A DNA stretch of 57,100 nucleotides from Bacteroidota bacterium. Its GTDB lineage: Bacteria; Bacteroidota; Bacteroidia; Chitinophagales; Chitinophagaceae. A model generated the notes under the pieces. It was not told where the DNA came from, did no database searches, and saw nothing but the letters and a program-made list of their open reading frames with translations. The stretch lies in NCBI GenBank assembly GCA_030706635.1, contig JAUZOD010000023.1:1-57100 (forward strand), in the 5' to 3' direction. Positions 27,706-36,607 of this stretch are shown one piece after another; the stretch's first letter is position 1; each line of letters begins with the position of its first letter. The translations under genes were made by a program, and so were the position numbers.

Positions 27706-29031
27706 TTATCTCGGATTTCGTTCCGGGGGCCTGGCTTCCGGACCTGCAGGTGCATTTCGGGGCACCGGCTGAGGTGCTGTTCTGGGTTGTTGGGGAACCG
27801 GTGCCCTGCCTGGCGGCCGCGGGGCCGGTCCTGATGGTGCCGGATTATGCGGTATGTTCCGGGGTGCATTTTGACCACTGGGTCTGGTCCTCGCCGGCTG
27901 GTGACTCTGAGGAGTCAAAGGCCTGTTCTCCGGATGAGTAGGTGTTGGAGCCTGCTGATGTGGGGCAACAGGATGATTGCTGGCAGCAGGATGATTGTTT
28001 GGAGCCGGTGAACGTGGGTTTACGGACGGAGTAACAGGATGATTATTTGGAACAGGACGGTTGCTGGCAGGAGCATGGTTGCCCGGGGCCGGTCTCGCGG
28101 GCCTGTTCACCGGATTGGGCTTTGGAGTTACTGCTTCGCTTCTGCCAGCTGGCCTCGGTGCTGCGGGTCTTGCTGCATTACCTGGTGCCGGTTTGCTGTT
28201 TGGGCGAACATTGTGATTGTACCCTGGTAAGGCTGCGGGTTTTACGGCCTGAAGGGATTGCACACGGGCAGGCGCAACGGGTCTTGCCGCCGGGGCTCTG
28301 CTCACTGTTGGCCGGTAGATGGCAACCTGACCATTTTGCACCCGATCCCGTCCTGGTTTTGCTGATTCCCTGACGGTTACCGGTCGAATGGCAACATGGG
28401 TATATTTCTCCACATGACTGGCCTGCGGCCCCCGCATATACTGAGGCCTGCCGCCACCGGAATTTATATTATTGATGACCGTAATATTTTTTATGAAGGT
28501 CACATTGCTGTTATAATGAACATAATAGTTGCTCATATTGGATCTGGTCATGTAGCCTCTGGGCATGAACGTCCAGTAATAAGCTGGTGGCCTGTAACTA
28601 TTCCAGGCTGCGCCAATCTGAATATTCGGACCAATGGGAGCCCATCCATAATTTCCTCCATATTCTCCCCAGGTAACCCAGGCCGGCGCCCAGTCGTATC
28701 CCGGTATCCACATCCAGCCATAGCCATCGTCATAAAACCAGTTTCCATAGTGAAAAGGAGCCCATCCCCAGCTGTAATCAGAAATCCAGGTCCACCCGTC
28801 CTCGGTAAATACCCAATGACCCGAACTTCCGTACGGGCGAAACCCCACACTTACGGAAGTCGGTATCCACACATAACCATATTGATTATAATTCACCCAG
28901 GAGCCATACGGTGAAAGCTGGTCATAGAAAACCTGAAAACTGACAGATCCCTGCGCGCGCGAAGTATTAACAGTTAAAACAAGCGAAATGGAAAAAACAA
29001 ATGCCGTTAAAATGCTGAATGTGTTTTTCAT
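27706..29031 (-). CDS. DUF6600-like secreted protein with Pro-rich tail
   Basis: A 441-aa exported protein. It has a signal peptide (1-26), then aromatic, Gly/Trp/Tyr-rich sequence in repeated W-x-P and Y-G-W units (SPYGSWVNYNQYGYVWIP, WAPFHYGNWFYDDGYGW) at about 30-170, the signature of the DUF6600 family. The C-terminal half (about 235-441) is low-complexity, rich in Pro, Ala, Asn, His and Arg, and probably disordered. Location is likely periplasm or cell surface; function unknown. The stop is followed at 87 bases by the divergent-strand start of thiolase on the same strand, so it may be upstream in the same transcript. Confidence 0.75.
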   Translation of the reverse strand: MKNTFSILTAFVFSISLVLTVNTSRAQGSVSFQVFYDQLSPYGSWVNYNQYGYVWIPTSVSVGFRPYGSSGHWVFTEDGWTWISDYSWGWAPFHYGNWFYDDGYGWMWIPGYDWAPAWVTWGEYGGNYGWAPIGPNIQIGAAWNSYRPPAYYWTFMPRGYMTRSNMSNYYVHYNSNVTFIKNITVINNINSGGGRPQYMRGPQASHVEKYTHVAIRPVTVRESAKPGRDRVQNGQVAIYRPTVSRAPAARPVAPARVQSLQAVKPAALPGYNHNVRPNSKPAPGNAARPAAPRPAGRSEAVTPKPNPVNRPARPAPGNHAPASNRPVPNNHPVTPSVNPRSPAPNNHPAASNHPVAPHQQAPTPTHPENRPLTPQSHQPARTRPSGQNAPRNIPHNPAPSGPAPRPPGRAPVPQQPRTAPQPVPRNAPAGPEARPPERNPR

Positions 29032-29146
29032 ATCGATAAAGATTTTACAATAAGCGTGCCGCCGGAACAAAAAAATTTATCCTTTATCATTAATCAATTA
29101 AATTTAAACCTTCATTTCAGGTTTTCTTTTTCTTACAAATATTAAC

Positions 29147-30895
29147 ATGGGAGATCTACAAATTAAGAAGCAGCCAAAGAAATATGATGCCGTGATTGTC
29201 GGATCAGGAGCTGGCGGAGGAATGGCCGCTTACGTGCTGGCCAATGCAGGTCTGAAAGTATGCCTGCTGGAGGCGGGCCCGATGTTCGATCCTAAAACAG
29301 ATTCAAACCAGCTGAAAAACCCGTGGGAGTCACCCCGCCGGGGAGCCAGCACAAAATTCAGACCTTTCGGCGATTTTGACGGCTGTTACTGGGGATGGAC
29401 TATTGATGACGAACCATACACGCAAACCGGAGCCCCGGGAACGACCAGCTGGGAATGGTGGCGGGCGCGCATGCTGGGTGGACGAACCAATCACTGGGGC
29501 CGTATCTCACTGCGTTTCGGGCCCAAGGATTTCAAAAGAAAAAGCATTGACGGGTTGGGCGATGATTGGCCGATCGGCTACGAAGATGTCAAACCTTATT
29601 ACGATAAGATAGACAAAATGCTGGGGGTATTCGGAACGAATGAAGGATTAGAGAATGATCCTGACGGATTCTTCCTGCCACCCCCTAAACCACGTCTTCA
29701 CGAACTGTTCATAAAAAAGGCGGGCAACAGCATCGGCATTCCGGTTATACCTTCCCGTCTTTCTATCCTGACCAAACAGGTCAATAGCGAAAGAGGACAA
29801 TGTTTTTACTGTGCGCAATGTGGCCGGAGCTGCAAGGTGTATGGTGATTTCTCCGCTTCCTCCTGCCTGGTGATCCCCGCTTTGAAAACGGGCAATATTG
29901 ACCTGGTGACCAACGCCATGGCGAGGGAAGTACTCACAGACCGGGATGGGCTGGCCACCGGCGTATCGTATGTGAATAAGGTGGATATGCAGGAATACCA
30001 GGTTTTTGGCAGAACCGTAATCCTGGGAGCCAGTGCCTGCGAAAGTGCGCGGCTGCTGCTCAATTCAAAATCTCCCCGTCATCCGAATGGATTGGCCAAT
30101 AACAGCAATGTGGTCGGCAAATATCTTCACGATTCAACCGGCGCCGATATGGGTGGCATCATTCCGGAATTATTGGACCGCAAAAGATACAATGAGGATG
30201 GCGTTGGCGGAATGCATGTATATACGCCATGGTGGCTGGATAATAAGAAGCTTGATTTTCCCCGCGGTTATCACATTGAATATGGTGGTGGTTTTGATAT
30301 GCCGTTGTATGGCTTCAGCTGGGGCATTGAAGATCTTAATGGGAATTATCAGATCATGGGCAAACAAAAAGAAGCCGGCGGTTACGGAGCTTCCCTGAAA
30401 AAAGATTATCGTACCCTGTTCGGAGCCCATGTCGGTATGGCGGGTCGCGGGGAAACCGTTGCCAACATCAACAACTATTGCGAGATAGACCCGACCGTCG
30501 TTGACCGGTACGGCATCCCGGTACTGCGTTTCAATACCAGTCATTCGGAATACGAGATCAAGCAGGCCAAACACATGAAGGAGACCTTCAGCGAAATTCT
30601 GCACGCCATGGGCGCGATTACCACCTGGGGGAATGATGACAATGAAAAGAACAATTGGGGTCTTCACGCCCCCGGCAATATCATTCACGAGGCCGGTACT
30701 GTGCGCATGGGGAACGACCCCAAACACTCACCCCTGAATAAATACAGCCAGGCGCATGATTGCAAAAATCTATTCTGTGTGGATGGCGGCCCGTTTGTTT
30801 CCCAGGCAGACAAGAACATCACCTGGACCATTCTTGCCCTGTCTATGAGAACTTCCGAATATATTGTTGAAGAAATGAAAAAGCATAATATTTAA
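29147..30895 (+). CDS. GMC family FAD oxidoreductase (dehydrogenase large subunit)
   Basis: A 582-aa glucose-methanol-choline oxidoreductase. The FAD-binding GSGAGGG (residues 19-25) follows a short N-terminus without any signal peptide. A Cys cluster C-x2-C-x2-C-x3-C (Cys219, 222, 225, 229 in CFYCAQCGRSCK) suggests an Fe-S centre, as in the catalytic subunit of bacterial FAD-dependent glucose dehydrogenase. C-terminal HEAGTVRMG and NITWTILAL match the GMC C-terminal domain, with the active-site His in HAPG...HEAGT. The adjacent subunit-3 gene with a twin-Arg start suggests export as a complex. Substrate, probably an alcohol or sugar, is unknown. Confidence 0.9.
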   Translation: MGDLQIKKQPKKYDAVIVGSGAGGGMAAYVLANAGLKVCLLEAGPMFDPKTDSNQLKNPWESPRRGASTKFRPFGDFDGCYWGWTIDDEPYTQTGAPGTTSWEWWRARMLGGRTNHWGRISLRFGPKDFKRKSIDGLGDDWPIGYEDVKPYYDKIDKMLGVFGTNEGLENDPDGFFLPPPKPRLHELFIKKAGNSIGIPVIPSRLSILTKQVNSERGQCFYCAQCGRSCKVYGDFSASSCLVIPALKTGNIDLVTNAMAREVLTDRDGLATGVSYVNKVDMQEYQVFGRTVILGASACESARLLLNSKSPRHPNGLANNSNVVGKYLHDSTGADMGGIIPELLDRKRYNEDGVGGMHVYTPWWLDNKKLDFPRGYHIEYGGGFDMPLYGFSWGIEDLNGNYQIMGKQKEAGGYGASLKKDYRTLFGAHVGMAGRGETVANINNYCEIDPTVVDRYGIPVLRFNTSHSEYEIKQAKHMKETFSEILHAMGAITTWGNDDNEKNNWGLHAPGNIIHEAGTVRMGNDPKHSPLNKYSQAHDCKNLFCVDGGPFVSQADKNITWTILALSMRTSEYIVEEMKKHNI

Positions 30896-30905
30896 ATCAA
30901 CGGCC

Positions 30906-31577
30906 ATGGACAGACGCAAATCGATAAAGACCCTCATCATCGGGGGCATCTCTACCAGTGTGATCGCAGAAGCTTGCAAATCGGGTGAGAACAAACCGGT
31001 TCCCGCTTCAGAACAGACAAAAGATTTAACGGGCACCGGCATCAACCGGATGCCGGAAGAAAAAGCGTATGAAAGCAAATTACTGTCTGAAAAAGCCTTT
31101 TTCACCCCGGAAGAAATAGCCAGTATAACCATCCTCGGAGACATCATCATACCCAGGGACGAGGTGAGCGGAAGTGCTTCCGACGCAAAAGTTCCTGAAT
31201 TTATTGAGTTCATCGTAAAAGATATGCCGGAACATCAGACACCCCTGCGGGGCGGACTTCGCTGGCTGGATATGCAATGCCTCAACCGGTACGAAAAATC
31301 GTTTAAAGATTGTACCCCGCAGCAGCAAATGGAAATGGTGGATAGAATTGCCTGGCCGAAAAAGGCAAAACCAGACATGGCTCAGGGGGTTGCGTTCTTC
31401 AGTCTGGTCCGCAACCTGGTGGCCACCGGCTTTTATACAACAGAAATGGGAGGAAAAGATGTTGGCTATATTGGCAATGCTCCGAATCAATGGAATGGTG
31501 TGCCAGCTGATGTATTGAAAAAACACAACATGGCCTACACCGAAAAAGAGCTGAAAGAATGTGTTAGTTTCTCATGA
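30906..31577 (+). CDS. Gluconate 2-dehydrogenase subunit 3 family protein
   Basis: A 223-aa partner of the GMC dehydrogenase, ten bases downstream. The N-terminus MDRRKSIKTLIIGGISTS has a twin-arginine-type signal. A Cys at residue 24 (EACKSGEN) could be lipidated. The family (gamma subunit of FAD-glucose dehydrogenase and similar enzymes) helps fold and export the catalytic subunit, and this gene order is typical. A multihaem cytochrome c subunit, which would complete the electron path to the respiratory chain, is not present nearby. Cellular location is expected to be periplasmic, tethered to the membrane. Confidence 0.85.
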   Translation: MDRRKSIKTLIIGGISTSVIAEACKSGENKPVPASEQTKDLTGTGINRMPEEKAYESKLLSEKAFFTPEEIASITILGDIIIPRDEVSGSASDAKVPEFIEFIVKDMPEHQTPLRGGLRWLDMQCLNRYEKSFKDCTPQQQMEMVDRIAWPKKAKPDMAQGVAFFSLVRNLVATGFYTTEMGGKDVGYIGNAPNQWNGVPADVLKKHNMAYTEKELKECVSFS

Positions 31578-31599
31578 CCGCTCAGGCCCGGCAGATCCA

Positions 31600-31854
31600 T
31601 TAATTTTCGATCGGATTCAGGAAATATCCTTCTTCGCTTAACACGAAGGTATTTGGAACAAAGGAAAGCAGGGACTGGGTGATCATGGATGCCGCTTCCC
31701 TTAGATAAATCGCCCCGATTTCCGGCGTGCGAACGGCAAATTGCCAGCTTTGAATTTTAAGATAGGCTACTTTGCTCTCCTGGGTAACCTGGTTATCCAT
31801 CTGGCGAAAGATCTCCGCAAGACGGTCCTGCTGATTGTCAATGTGGGGTTGCAT
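31600..31854 (-). CDS. Small hypothetical protein (84 aa)
   Basis: An ORF ending next to the GMC/subunit-3 operon (convergent, 22 bases apart). From the ATG at 31854 the product is 84 aa, polar, probably alpha-helical (QQDRLAEIFRQMDNQV, AIYLREAASMITQSLLSF). A longer reading of 111 aa begins at 31935, overlapping the protease stop by one base (TGATG), and would add a hydrophobic N-terminus. Two TGTACA sites 20 bp apart (31883-31888 and 31903-31908) lie upstream of the shorter start. No family recognised; moderate support from its position between real genes. Confidence 0.5.
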   Translation of the reverse strand: MQPHIDNQQDRLAEIFRQMDNQVTQESKVAYLKIQSWQFAVRTPEIGAIYLREAASMITQSLLSFVPNTFVLSEEGYFLNPIEN

Positions 31855-31934
31855 AGGGTCAGATTTGGGTTTCAAAGGTTGATGTACAATTAACGGCAAT
31901 AATGTACAAAAAATTGTTTGCAGACCCAATATCA

Positions 31935-33617
31935 TCAGTCCGGTTTCCTTTGTATTCCCTTCAGCCTAAGGGTTTTCCCTCTTTCCCCTTTTAGGGTGGC
32001 GGCCAGTTTAAGGGCATTATAGGCATTTACAATGCCCCCACCAGCCGATAAGCTGTTGAAATCGACGGTTTTTCCGGTCGCCGCCAGTTTTACATTTGAA
32101 ACGGGGAGTTTCATTACGGAATGAACGATCACATATTTTAACTGCCTGGCGCTTAATCCGGGATAATATTCCAGCAAGAGAGCAGCAACGCCTGCCACCA
32201 CCGGGGCTGCCATGCTGGTACCGCTGAAAGTTTCATACTGGTTGCCGGGAACTGTAGAATAAACTTTTACTCCCGGTGCAAAAAGATCCACGCCGGTGCT
32301 TCCATAATTGGAAAACCGGGCCAGTACCAGGCTGTCCGGCCCGCCGCCACTCGCGCCCACGGTCAGAAAAGCGGCCGACTTTTTATTCAGCCCTTCGTAA
32401 TCCGGATTCGGATAACTGGGAACGCTGTCATTATCCGACTCATCATTTCCGGCAGAGTGTACCAACAGCACATCATGTATTTCAGCATACCTAACGGCAT
32501 TGTCTACCCATTTTTTCCCGGGCGAAAGGTATTTGCCAAAACTCATATTTATGATCCGGGCGCCATTATCAACAGCGTAGCGGATTGCCAGCGCTACATC
32601 CTTGTCCCGCTCATCACCTTCCGGAATTGCGCGGATGGGCATGATCAGCACCCGATCGGCAATGCCATCAATGCCTATTCCATTATTCCGTGACGCGGCA
32701 ATAATGCCGGAAACATGGGTGCCATGGGTATAGTTCCCTGCAGAAATATTACTATTGCCATAATTCAGGTCATTGATATCATTAAAATCGTCACCCACTA
32801 CTTCTCTGCGCAGGGCGTTCGGATCATTGGAATAGCTTTCCAGTGCAAGCTTTGCCCCCACCAGATATTTTTCCGCTTCGACGATGAATTTTCCAAGCGT
32901 CATCTCCGGTGTTATCCAATATTTTCTGAAATACTGAAGCCCATTCTTTCTGGCAGCCTCGGTAGCGGAATCGGTTGTTTCCAATTTTTCCAGATCCGGT
33001 GCGTAAACAGAATCCTTATGCAGAGCCATTCTCAATATACTGTCAGTTATTTTCAACCGGGGAATCATCTGACCCACCTTGGATACGGTTTGTGCCTGCC
33101 GAAGAGAGTCTTTTAAAAACCTGTTTTTCACCTTCCTCCAATAAATGTTCCCGGCAGCATCCGGCTGAATTGAATCCGGTGATGCAGCATGCATCGGGCG
33201 GAGCCTGTAATATTCACGGTACGATTCATAGCTTTCCTCCGTAATATTCCGCCCATCCCTGCCGCCCAGGAAATTCCATCCATGGACATCATCCACGTAT
33301 CCATTGTGATCATCATCAATGCCATTACCCGGGATTTCTTTTTTGTTTGTCCAGATATGCCCGACCAGGTCCTCGTGTGCAGTGTCCAGTCCGCCATCAA
33401 TAACGGCAACCACCACTACATGGCTTTTTTTCCCTTTCAATAACTCACGATAGGCCCGGGTTACCCCCGCACCAAAAATCCCGTCGTCCCGGTAATCCAT
33501 TAACTGCCACCCGTGTGCAGCATATTTCTGGTCCTGCGCCATTGCGGCGCCACTAAGAACCCAGGATGACGAGGAAATCAGGATCAGGGCGGCAAAAATT
33601 TTATGCATGCCTTTCAT
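31935..33617 (-). CDS. Subtilisin-like S8 family serine protease (secreted)
   Basis: A 560-aa exported protease. It has a signal peptide (1-26, ending AMAQ), and the catalytic triad is visible: Asp in VVAVIDGGLD (about residue 76), His in THGTHVSGII (about 300) and Ser in SGTSMAAP (about 465). Between Asp and His there is an inserted region of about 200 residues with a calcium-type loop (NGIDDDHNGYVDD). No PorSS-type C-terminal sorting domain is recognised. The ATG at 33617 is divergent from the MFS gene. It probably digests extracellular or periplasmic proteins. Homologous S8 proteins of this length are common in the phylum. Confidence 0.92.
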   Translation of the reverse strand: MKGMHKIFAALILISSSSWVLSGAAMAQDQKYAAHGWQLMDYRDDGIFGAGVTRAYRELLKGKKSHVVVVAVIDGGLDTAHEDLVGHIWTNKKEIPGNGIDDDHNGYVDDVHGWNFLGGRDGRNITEESYESYREYYRLRPMHAASPDSIQPDAAGNIYWRKVKNRFLKDSLRQAQTVSKVGQMIPRLKITDSILRMALHKDSVYAPDLEKLETTDSATEAARKNGLQYFRKYWITPEMTLGKFIVEAEKYLVGAKLALESYSNDPNALRREVVGDDFNDINDLNYGNSNISAGNYTHGTHVSGIIAASRNNGIGIDGIADRVLIMPIRAIPEGDERDKDVALAIRYAVDNGARIINMSFGKYLSPGKKWVDNAVRYAEIHDVLLVHSAGNDESDNDSVPSYPNPDYEGLNKKSAAFLTVGASGGGPDSLVLARFSNYGSTGVDLFAPGVKVYSTVPGNQYETFSGTSMAAPVVAGVAALLLEYYPGLSARQLKYVIVHSVMKLPVSNVKLAATGKTVDFNSLSAGGGIVNAYNALKLAATLKGERGKTLRLKGIQRKPD

Positions 33618-33710
33618 TAATCATTTTTAAGGTCCCTAATTTTGCGCTGTGGCAATTTATATAATATTTGAGTTACCGGTGATTTTTCATGTCCGAATGC
33701 TTTTTACGGG

Positions 33711-34916
33711 ATGAATATCACGAAGCCTTTCAGCAGCACGCTAGCCTTATACAAAAACGCCTACAGCGGATTATCCCAGTCCACCTGGCTTCTTTCTGCA
33801 GTGATGCTGGTAAACCGGAGCGGCACGATGGTGCTTCCGTTCATGACCATTTACCTCACGGCCATGGGCTTTAGTCTTTTTCAGGCGGGGATTGTAGTTG
33901 GCTTATTTGGCGCCGGTGCCATTTGCGGCGGATACCTGGGCGGTAAGTTTACGGACACCTGGGGATTTCACTGTATTCAGCTGTTTACGCTATCCGGAGG
34001 GGGACTTCTCTTTATTGTGTTGGGCTTGATGAAAAGCTACTCCCTCATCTGTCTTTTTACTTTCATTCTAAGCCTGGTGAACGATGCTTTCCGCCCGGCA
34101 AACAATACGGCCATTGCCCATTACAGCAAGGAAGAAAACAGAACCCGTTCTTACTCCCTTAACCGGCTGGCCATCAACCTGGGATGGGCCATCGGCGGAA
34201 CCCTGGGCGGATTCATCGCTTCGTTCAACTATCACCTCCTCTTCTGGATAGATGGCATAACGAATTTAGTAGCCGCATTCCTCTTGCATTACCTCCTGAA
34301 ATCCAAACCTGTCGGGGAACAGCAGATCAAGGTAAAAACAGACAGGCCGCTGGTCCGCTCCCCTTTTCAAGACCGGCAATACCTGCTTTTTATTTTTTTC
34401 GTCATCCTTTATGCCACCTGTTTTTTCCAGCTATTCTCCACCCTGCCCGTCTTTTATAAAAACCGGCTGCAGCTTTCCGAATTTTTTATCGGAATGCTCA
34501 TGGGTTTAAACGGGATCATCATCGTGGTGGTTGAAATGCTGGTGATATTCCGGCTGGAGACTAAGAATAAAATGATGCTGTTCATTTCCACGGGTGTGCT
34601 TCTGACAGCTTTGTCTTACGTGATCTTCAACCTGCTGCCACACCATCCGCTAACTGCGGTAATCTCCGTGATCCTGGTAACTTTTGGAGAGATGTTTGCG
34701 ATGCCTTTCATGAATACATTCTGGACCAGCAGGTCCGTTCCGGAGAACCGGGGACAGTATGCCGGCCTTTATACAATGGCCTGGTCCCTGGCACAGGTAG
34801 CCGGACCCATAGGTGGAACCTGGATTGCGGGCCATTACGGCTTCAATATATTATGGTGGGTAACCGGGGGCGTTTGCCTGATCACCTGTATCCTTTTCCG
34901 CACATTTAAAGGCTAA
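33711..34916 (+). CDS. MFS transporter
   Basis: A 401-aa major facilitator superfamily transporter with about 12 hydrophobic helices and a cytoplasmic motif A-like GGYLGGKFTDTWG after helix 2. Helices 10-12 contain a typical GPIGGTWIAGHYGF stretch. Probable drug or small-molecule exporter, but the substrate cannot be named. A plausible promoter lies upstream: TTTG at 33641-33644 and an imperfect TA-rich -7 (TAATATTTG). It is convergent with the DUF4197 gene, 7 bases apart, with no terminator between them. Confidence 0.88.
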   Translation: MNITKPFSSTLALYKNAYSGLSQSTWLLSAVMLVNRSGTMVLPFMTIYLTAMGFSLFQAGIVVGLFGAGAICGGYLGGKFTDTWGFHCIQLFTLSGGGLLFIVLGLMKSYSLICLFTFILSLVNDAFRPANNTAIAHYSKEENRTRSYSLNRLAINLGWAIGGTLGGFIASFNYHLLFWIDGITNLVAAFLLHYLLKSKPVGEQQIKVKTDRPLVRSPFQDRQYLLFIFFVILYATCFFQLFSTLPVFYKNRLQLSEFFIGMLMGLNGIIIVVVEMLVIFRLETKNKMMLFISTGVLLTALSYVIFNLLPHHPLTAVISVILVTFGEMFAMPFMNTFWTSRSVPENRGQYAGLYTMAWSLAQVAGPIGGTWIAGHYGFNILWWVTGGVCLITCILFRTFKG

Positions 34917-34923
34917 CCAGGAT

Positions 34924-35655
34924 TTACTTCCCGCCAAATACTTTCTTCAGCAGATCGGTAACCTGGGCGGCAGGGTCTTTCCGGATTTTCATTTCTTCCT
35001 GCGCAACATAATAGAAAATGCCATCGATGGCTTTTTGTGTAACGTAGCCGGTCAGGTCGGGGTTCACTTTCCTGAAGGTGGTCGGCAGTTTATTATAGGT
35101 TTCGAAAATATCTTTCCAGTATTTGGTGGCCCCTGTTTTTATCAGGGAGGAATCTATTACGGGATGAAAAGCCCCGGTTAATTGTGGTGTGGTGCTCTTT
35201 CTGAGATAACCTGTGGCGGCAGTGTCTGCCCCTCGTAAAATACCCAGACCATCCCGGACGCTCATATTTTTCACAGCCCCCACGAAGATGGGCGCGGCTG
35301 ATTTGGAAGCATCTTCAGCTGCCCGGTTTATACTGAGAATGGCGTCATCCACTATTTTCCCCATGCCCAGATTGCGAAGCGTCTTTTCTACGTTCCGGGC
35401 CTGCGGAGGCAATAATATCTTTACAGCGGCATCTTTAAAGAATCCATCTACAGCAGAAAGCCTGTCCGCACTTTTCCGGGCGCCCAAAGTCAGTGCCTGT
35501 TTCAGGCCACCCACAATATCGTCCGAGCTAAGACCTGATCCGCTGCTATTGCTATTACCCGTAACCTTTTTCTTCAGGCCGTCAAGTAGAGACTGCGCCT
35601 GGATTGAACCTGCTAAACCCGCTACTAAAAATAATGCTGTGAAAATCTTTTTCAT
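34924..35655 (-). CDS. DUF4197 domain-containing secreted protein
   Basis: A 243-aa exported protein with a signal peptide (1-20, ending SIQAQ) and the DUF4197 signature. Conserved stretches are GLKQALTLGARKSADRLS, NFLLPPQARNVEKTLR (here KILLPPQARNVEKTLRNLG), TAATGYLRKSTT and the C-terminal ITQKAIDGIFYYVAQEEMKIRKDP-like segment. The domain is common in Bacteroidota and Proteobacteria but has no known function. An inverted repeat (GGCAAAA / TTTTGCC, 35731-35750) lies upstream. Confidence 0.82.
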   Translation of the reverse strand: MKKIFTALFLVAGLAGSIQAQSLLDGLKKKVTGNSNSSGSGLSSDDIVGGLKQALTLGARKSADRLSAVDGFFKDAAVKILLPPQARNVEKTLRNLGMGKIVDDAILSINRAAEDASKSAAPIFVGAVKNMSVRDGLGILRGADTAATGYLRKSTTPQLTGAFHPVIDSSLIKTGATKYWKDIFETYNKLPTTFRKVNPDLTGYVTQKAIDGIFYYVAQEEMKIRKDPAAQVTDLLKKVFGGK

Positions 35656-35730
35656 TTGGATTGATTTTAAATATTACCCCGGACCTGATTGGATCCAGCC
35701 TGCAACTTACCGGGAAACCTGAAACGCTCA

Positions 35731-35750
35731 GGCAAAAAGGTTATTTTGCC
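35731..35750. repeat. Short inverted repeat between DUF4197 and FKBP genes
   Basis: GGCAAAA and TTTTGCC form perfect 7-bp arms around a 6-base loop. It lies about 76 bases upstream of the DUF4197 start on the minus strand. It could be an operator or a stem-loop in a leader; nothing decides between them. Confidence 0.4.
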
Positions 35751-35876
35751 CCTTTCCATCAAATCGGTGAATTCCGCTTTTAACTTTCTGGTTATAAAAG
35801 TATTCTCTAAAAAACAAAGAAAATGTTAACCCTGACGGCGAACCGGGGATCCTTTTCCGGGATCAGTGAGTTTCCG

Positions 35877-35884
35877 TACTTTTG
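35877..35884 (+). promoter_or_regulatory. -7 promoter element for the FKBP gene
   Basis: TACTTTTG is an exact TAnnTTTG match 26 bases upstream of the ATG at 35903. The TTTT at 35853-35856, at a 20-bp spacing, is a weak -33 candidate. Confidence 0.5.
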
Positions 35885-35902
35885 CCGATCCAAAAAAAGA
35901 AT

Positions 35903-36607
35903 ATGAAAAGAATTTCCCTGATCGCATTGATTTCCCTCTTATCTGCCGGTTTATTCGCCCAGGCAAAGAAAAAACCTGTCAGCCATGCCAGCCCGGCCCC
36001 CGCCCCCTTAAAAACCACCACGGATTCGCTGAGCTATTCCGTTGGGCTGATGGTAGCCAATTTCTGCAAACAGCAGGGCATCGCCAGCATCAACACCCTG
36101 CAGGTTACAAATGCCATTAATGCGGAAATGAAAAACGGCAAGCCATTGATGGATCAGCAACAGGCGCAGCAGGTGATGATGGGTTATGTTGAGAAAGTGA
36201 AAGCAGAGAAGGCTTCCGCGTCAAAAAAAGAAGGCGCCGCGTTTCTGGAGGAAAATAAAACAAAACCCGGGGTGATCACCACCGCTTCCGGTTTACAATA
36301 CCAGGTTTTAAAAGAAGGGACCGGGGCAAAACCGGCTGCCACCGACAAAGTAAAGTGCAATTACGAAGGTAAACTGCTGAACGGAACCATATTCGACAGT
36401 TCCGACAAACAGGGTCATCCGATTGAATTTACGGTAAACGGGGTAATCCGGGGCTGGACGGAAGCCCTGCAGCTCATGCCGGTAGGCAGTAAATGGCGTC
36501 TCTTTATTCCGTCTGATCTGGCCTATGGCGATCAGCAGATGGGTCCTGACATCAAACCGGGTTCCACGCTCGTATTCGATGTTGAGCTGCTGGATATCGT
36601 AAAATAA
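35903..36607 (+). CDS. FKBP-type peptidyl-prolyl cis-trans isomerase (exported)
   Basis: A 234-aa periplasmic foldase. It has a signal peptide (1-18, SAGLFAQ). An FKBP N-terminal dimerisation region (about 32-120) contains LSYSVGLMVANFCKQQG, and a C-terminal isomerase domain (about 130-234) shows YEGKLLNGTIFDSSD, VIRGWTEALQLMPVGSKWRLFIPSDLAYG and STLVFDVELLDI, which are the conserved active-site segments. This is the FkpA/Mip-type arrangement. The start at 35903 is better than an in-frame TTG upstream, since the signal peptide begins there. It ends one base before the stop of the convergent glucan phosphorylase gene. Confidence 0.9.
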   Translation: MKRISLIALISLLSAGLFAQAKKKPVSHASPAPAPLKTTTDSLSYSVGLMVANFCKQQGIASINTLQVTNAINAEMKNGKPLMDQQQAQQVMMGYVEKVKAEKASASKKEGAAFLEENKTKPGVITTASGLQYQVLKEGTGAKPAATDKVKCNYEGKLLNGTIFDSSDKQGHPIEFTVNGVIRGWTEALQLMPVGSKWRLFIPSDLAYGDQQMGPDIKPGSTLVFDVELLDIVK

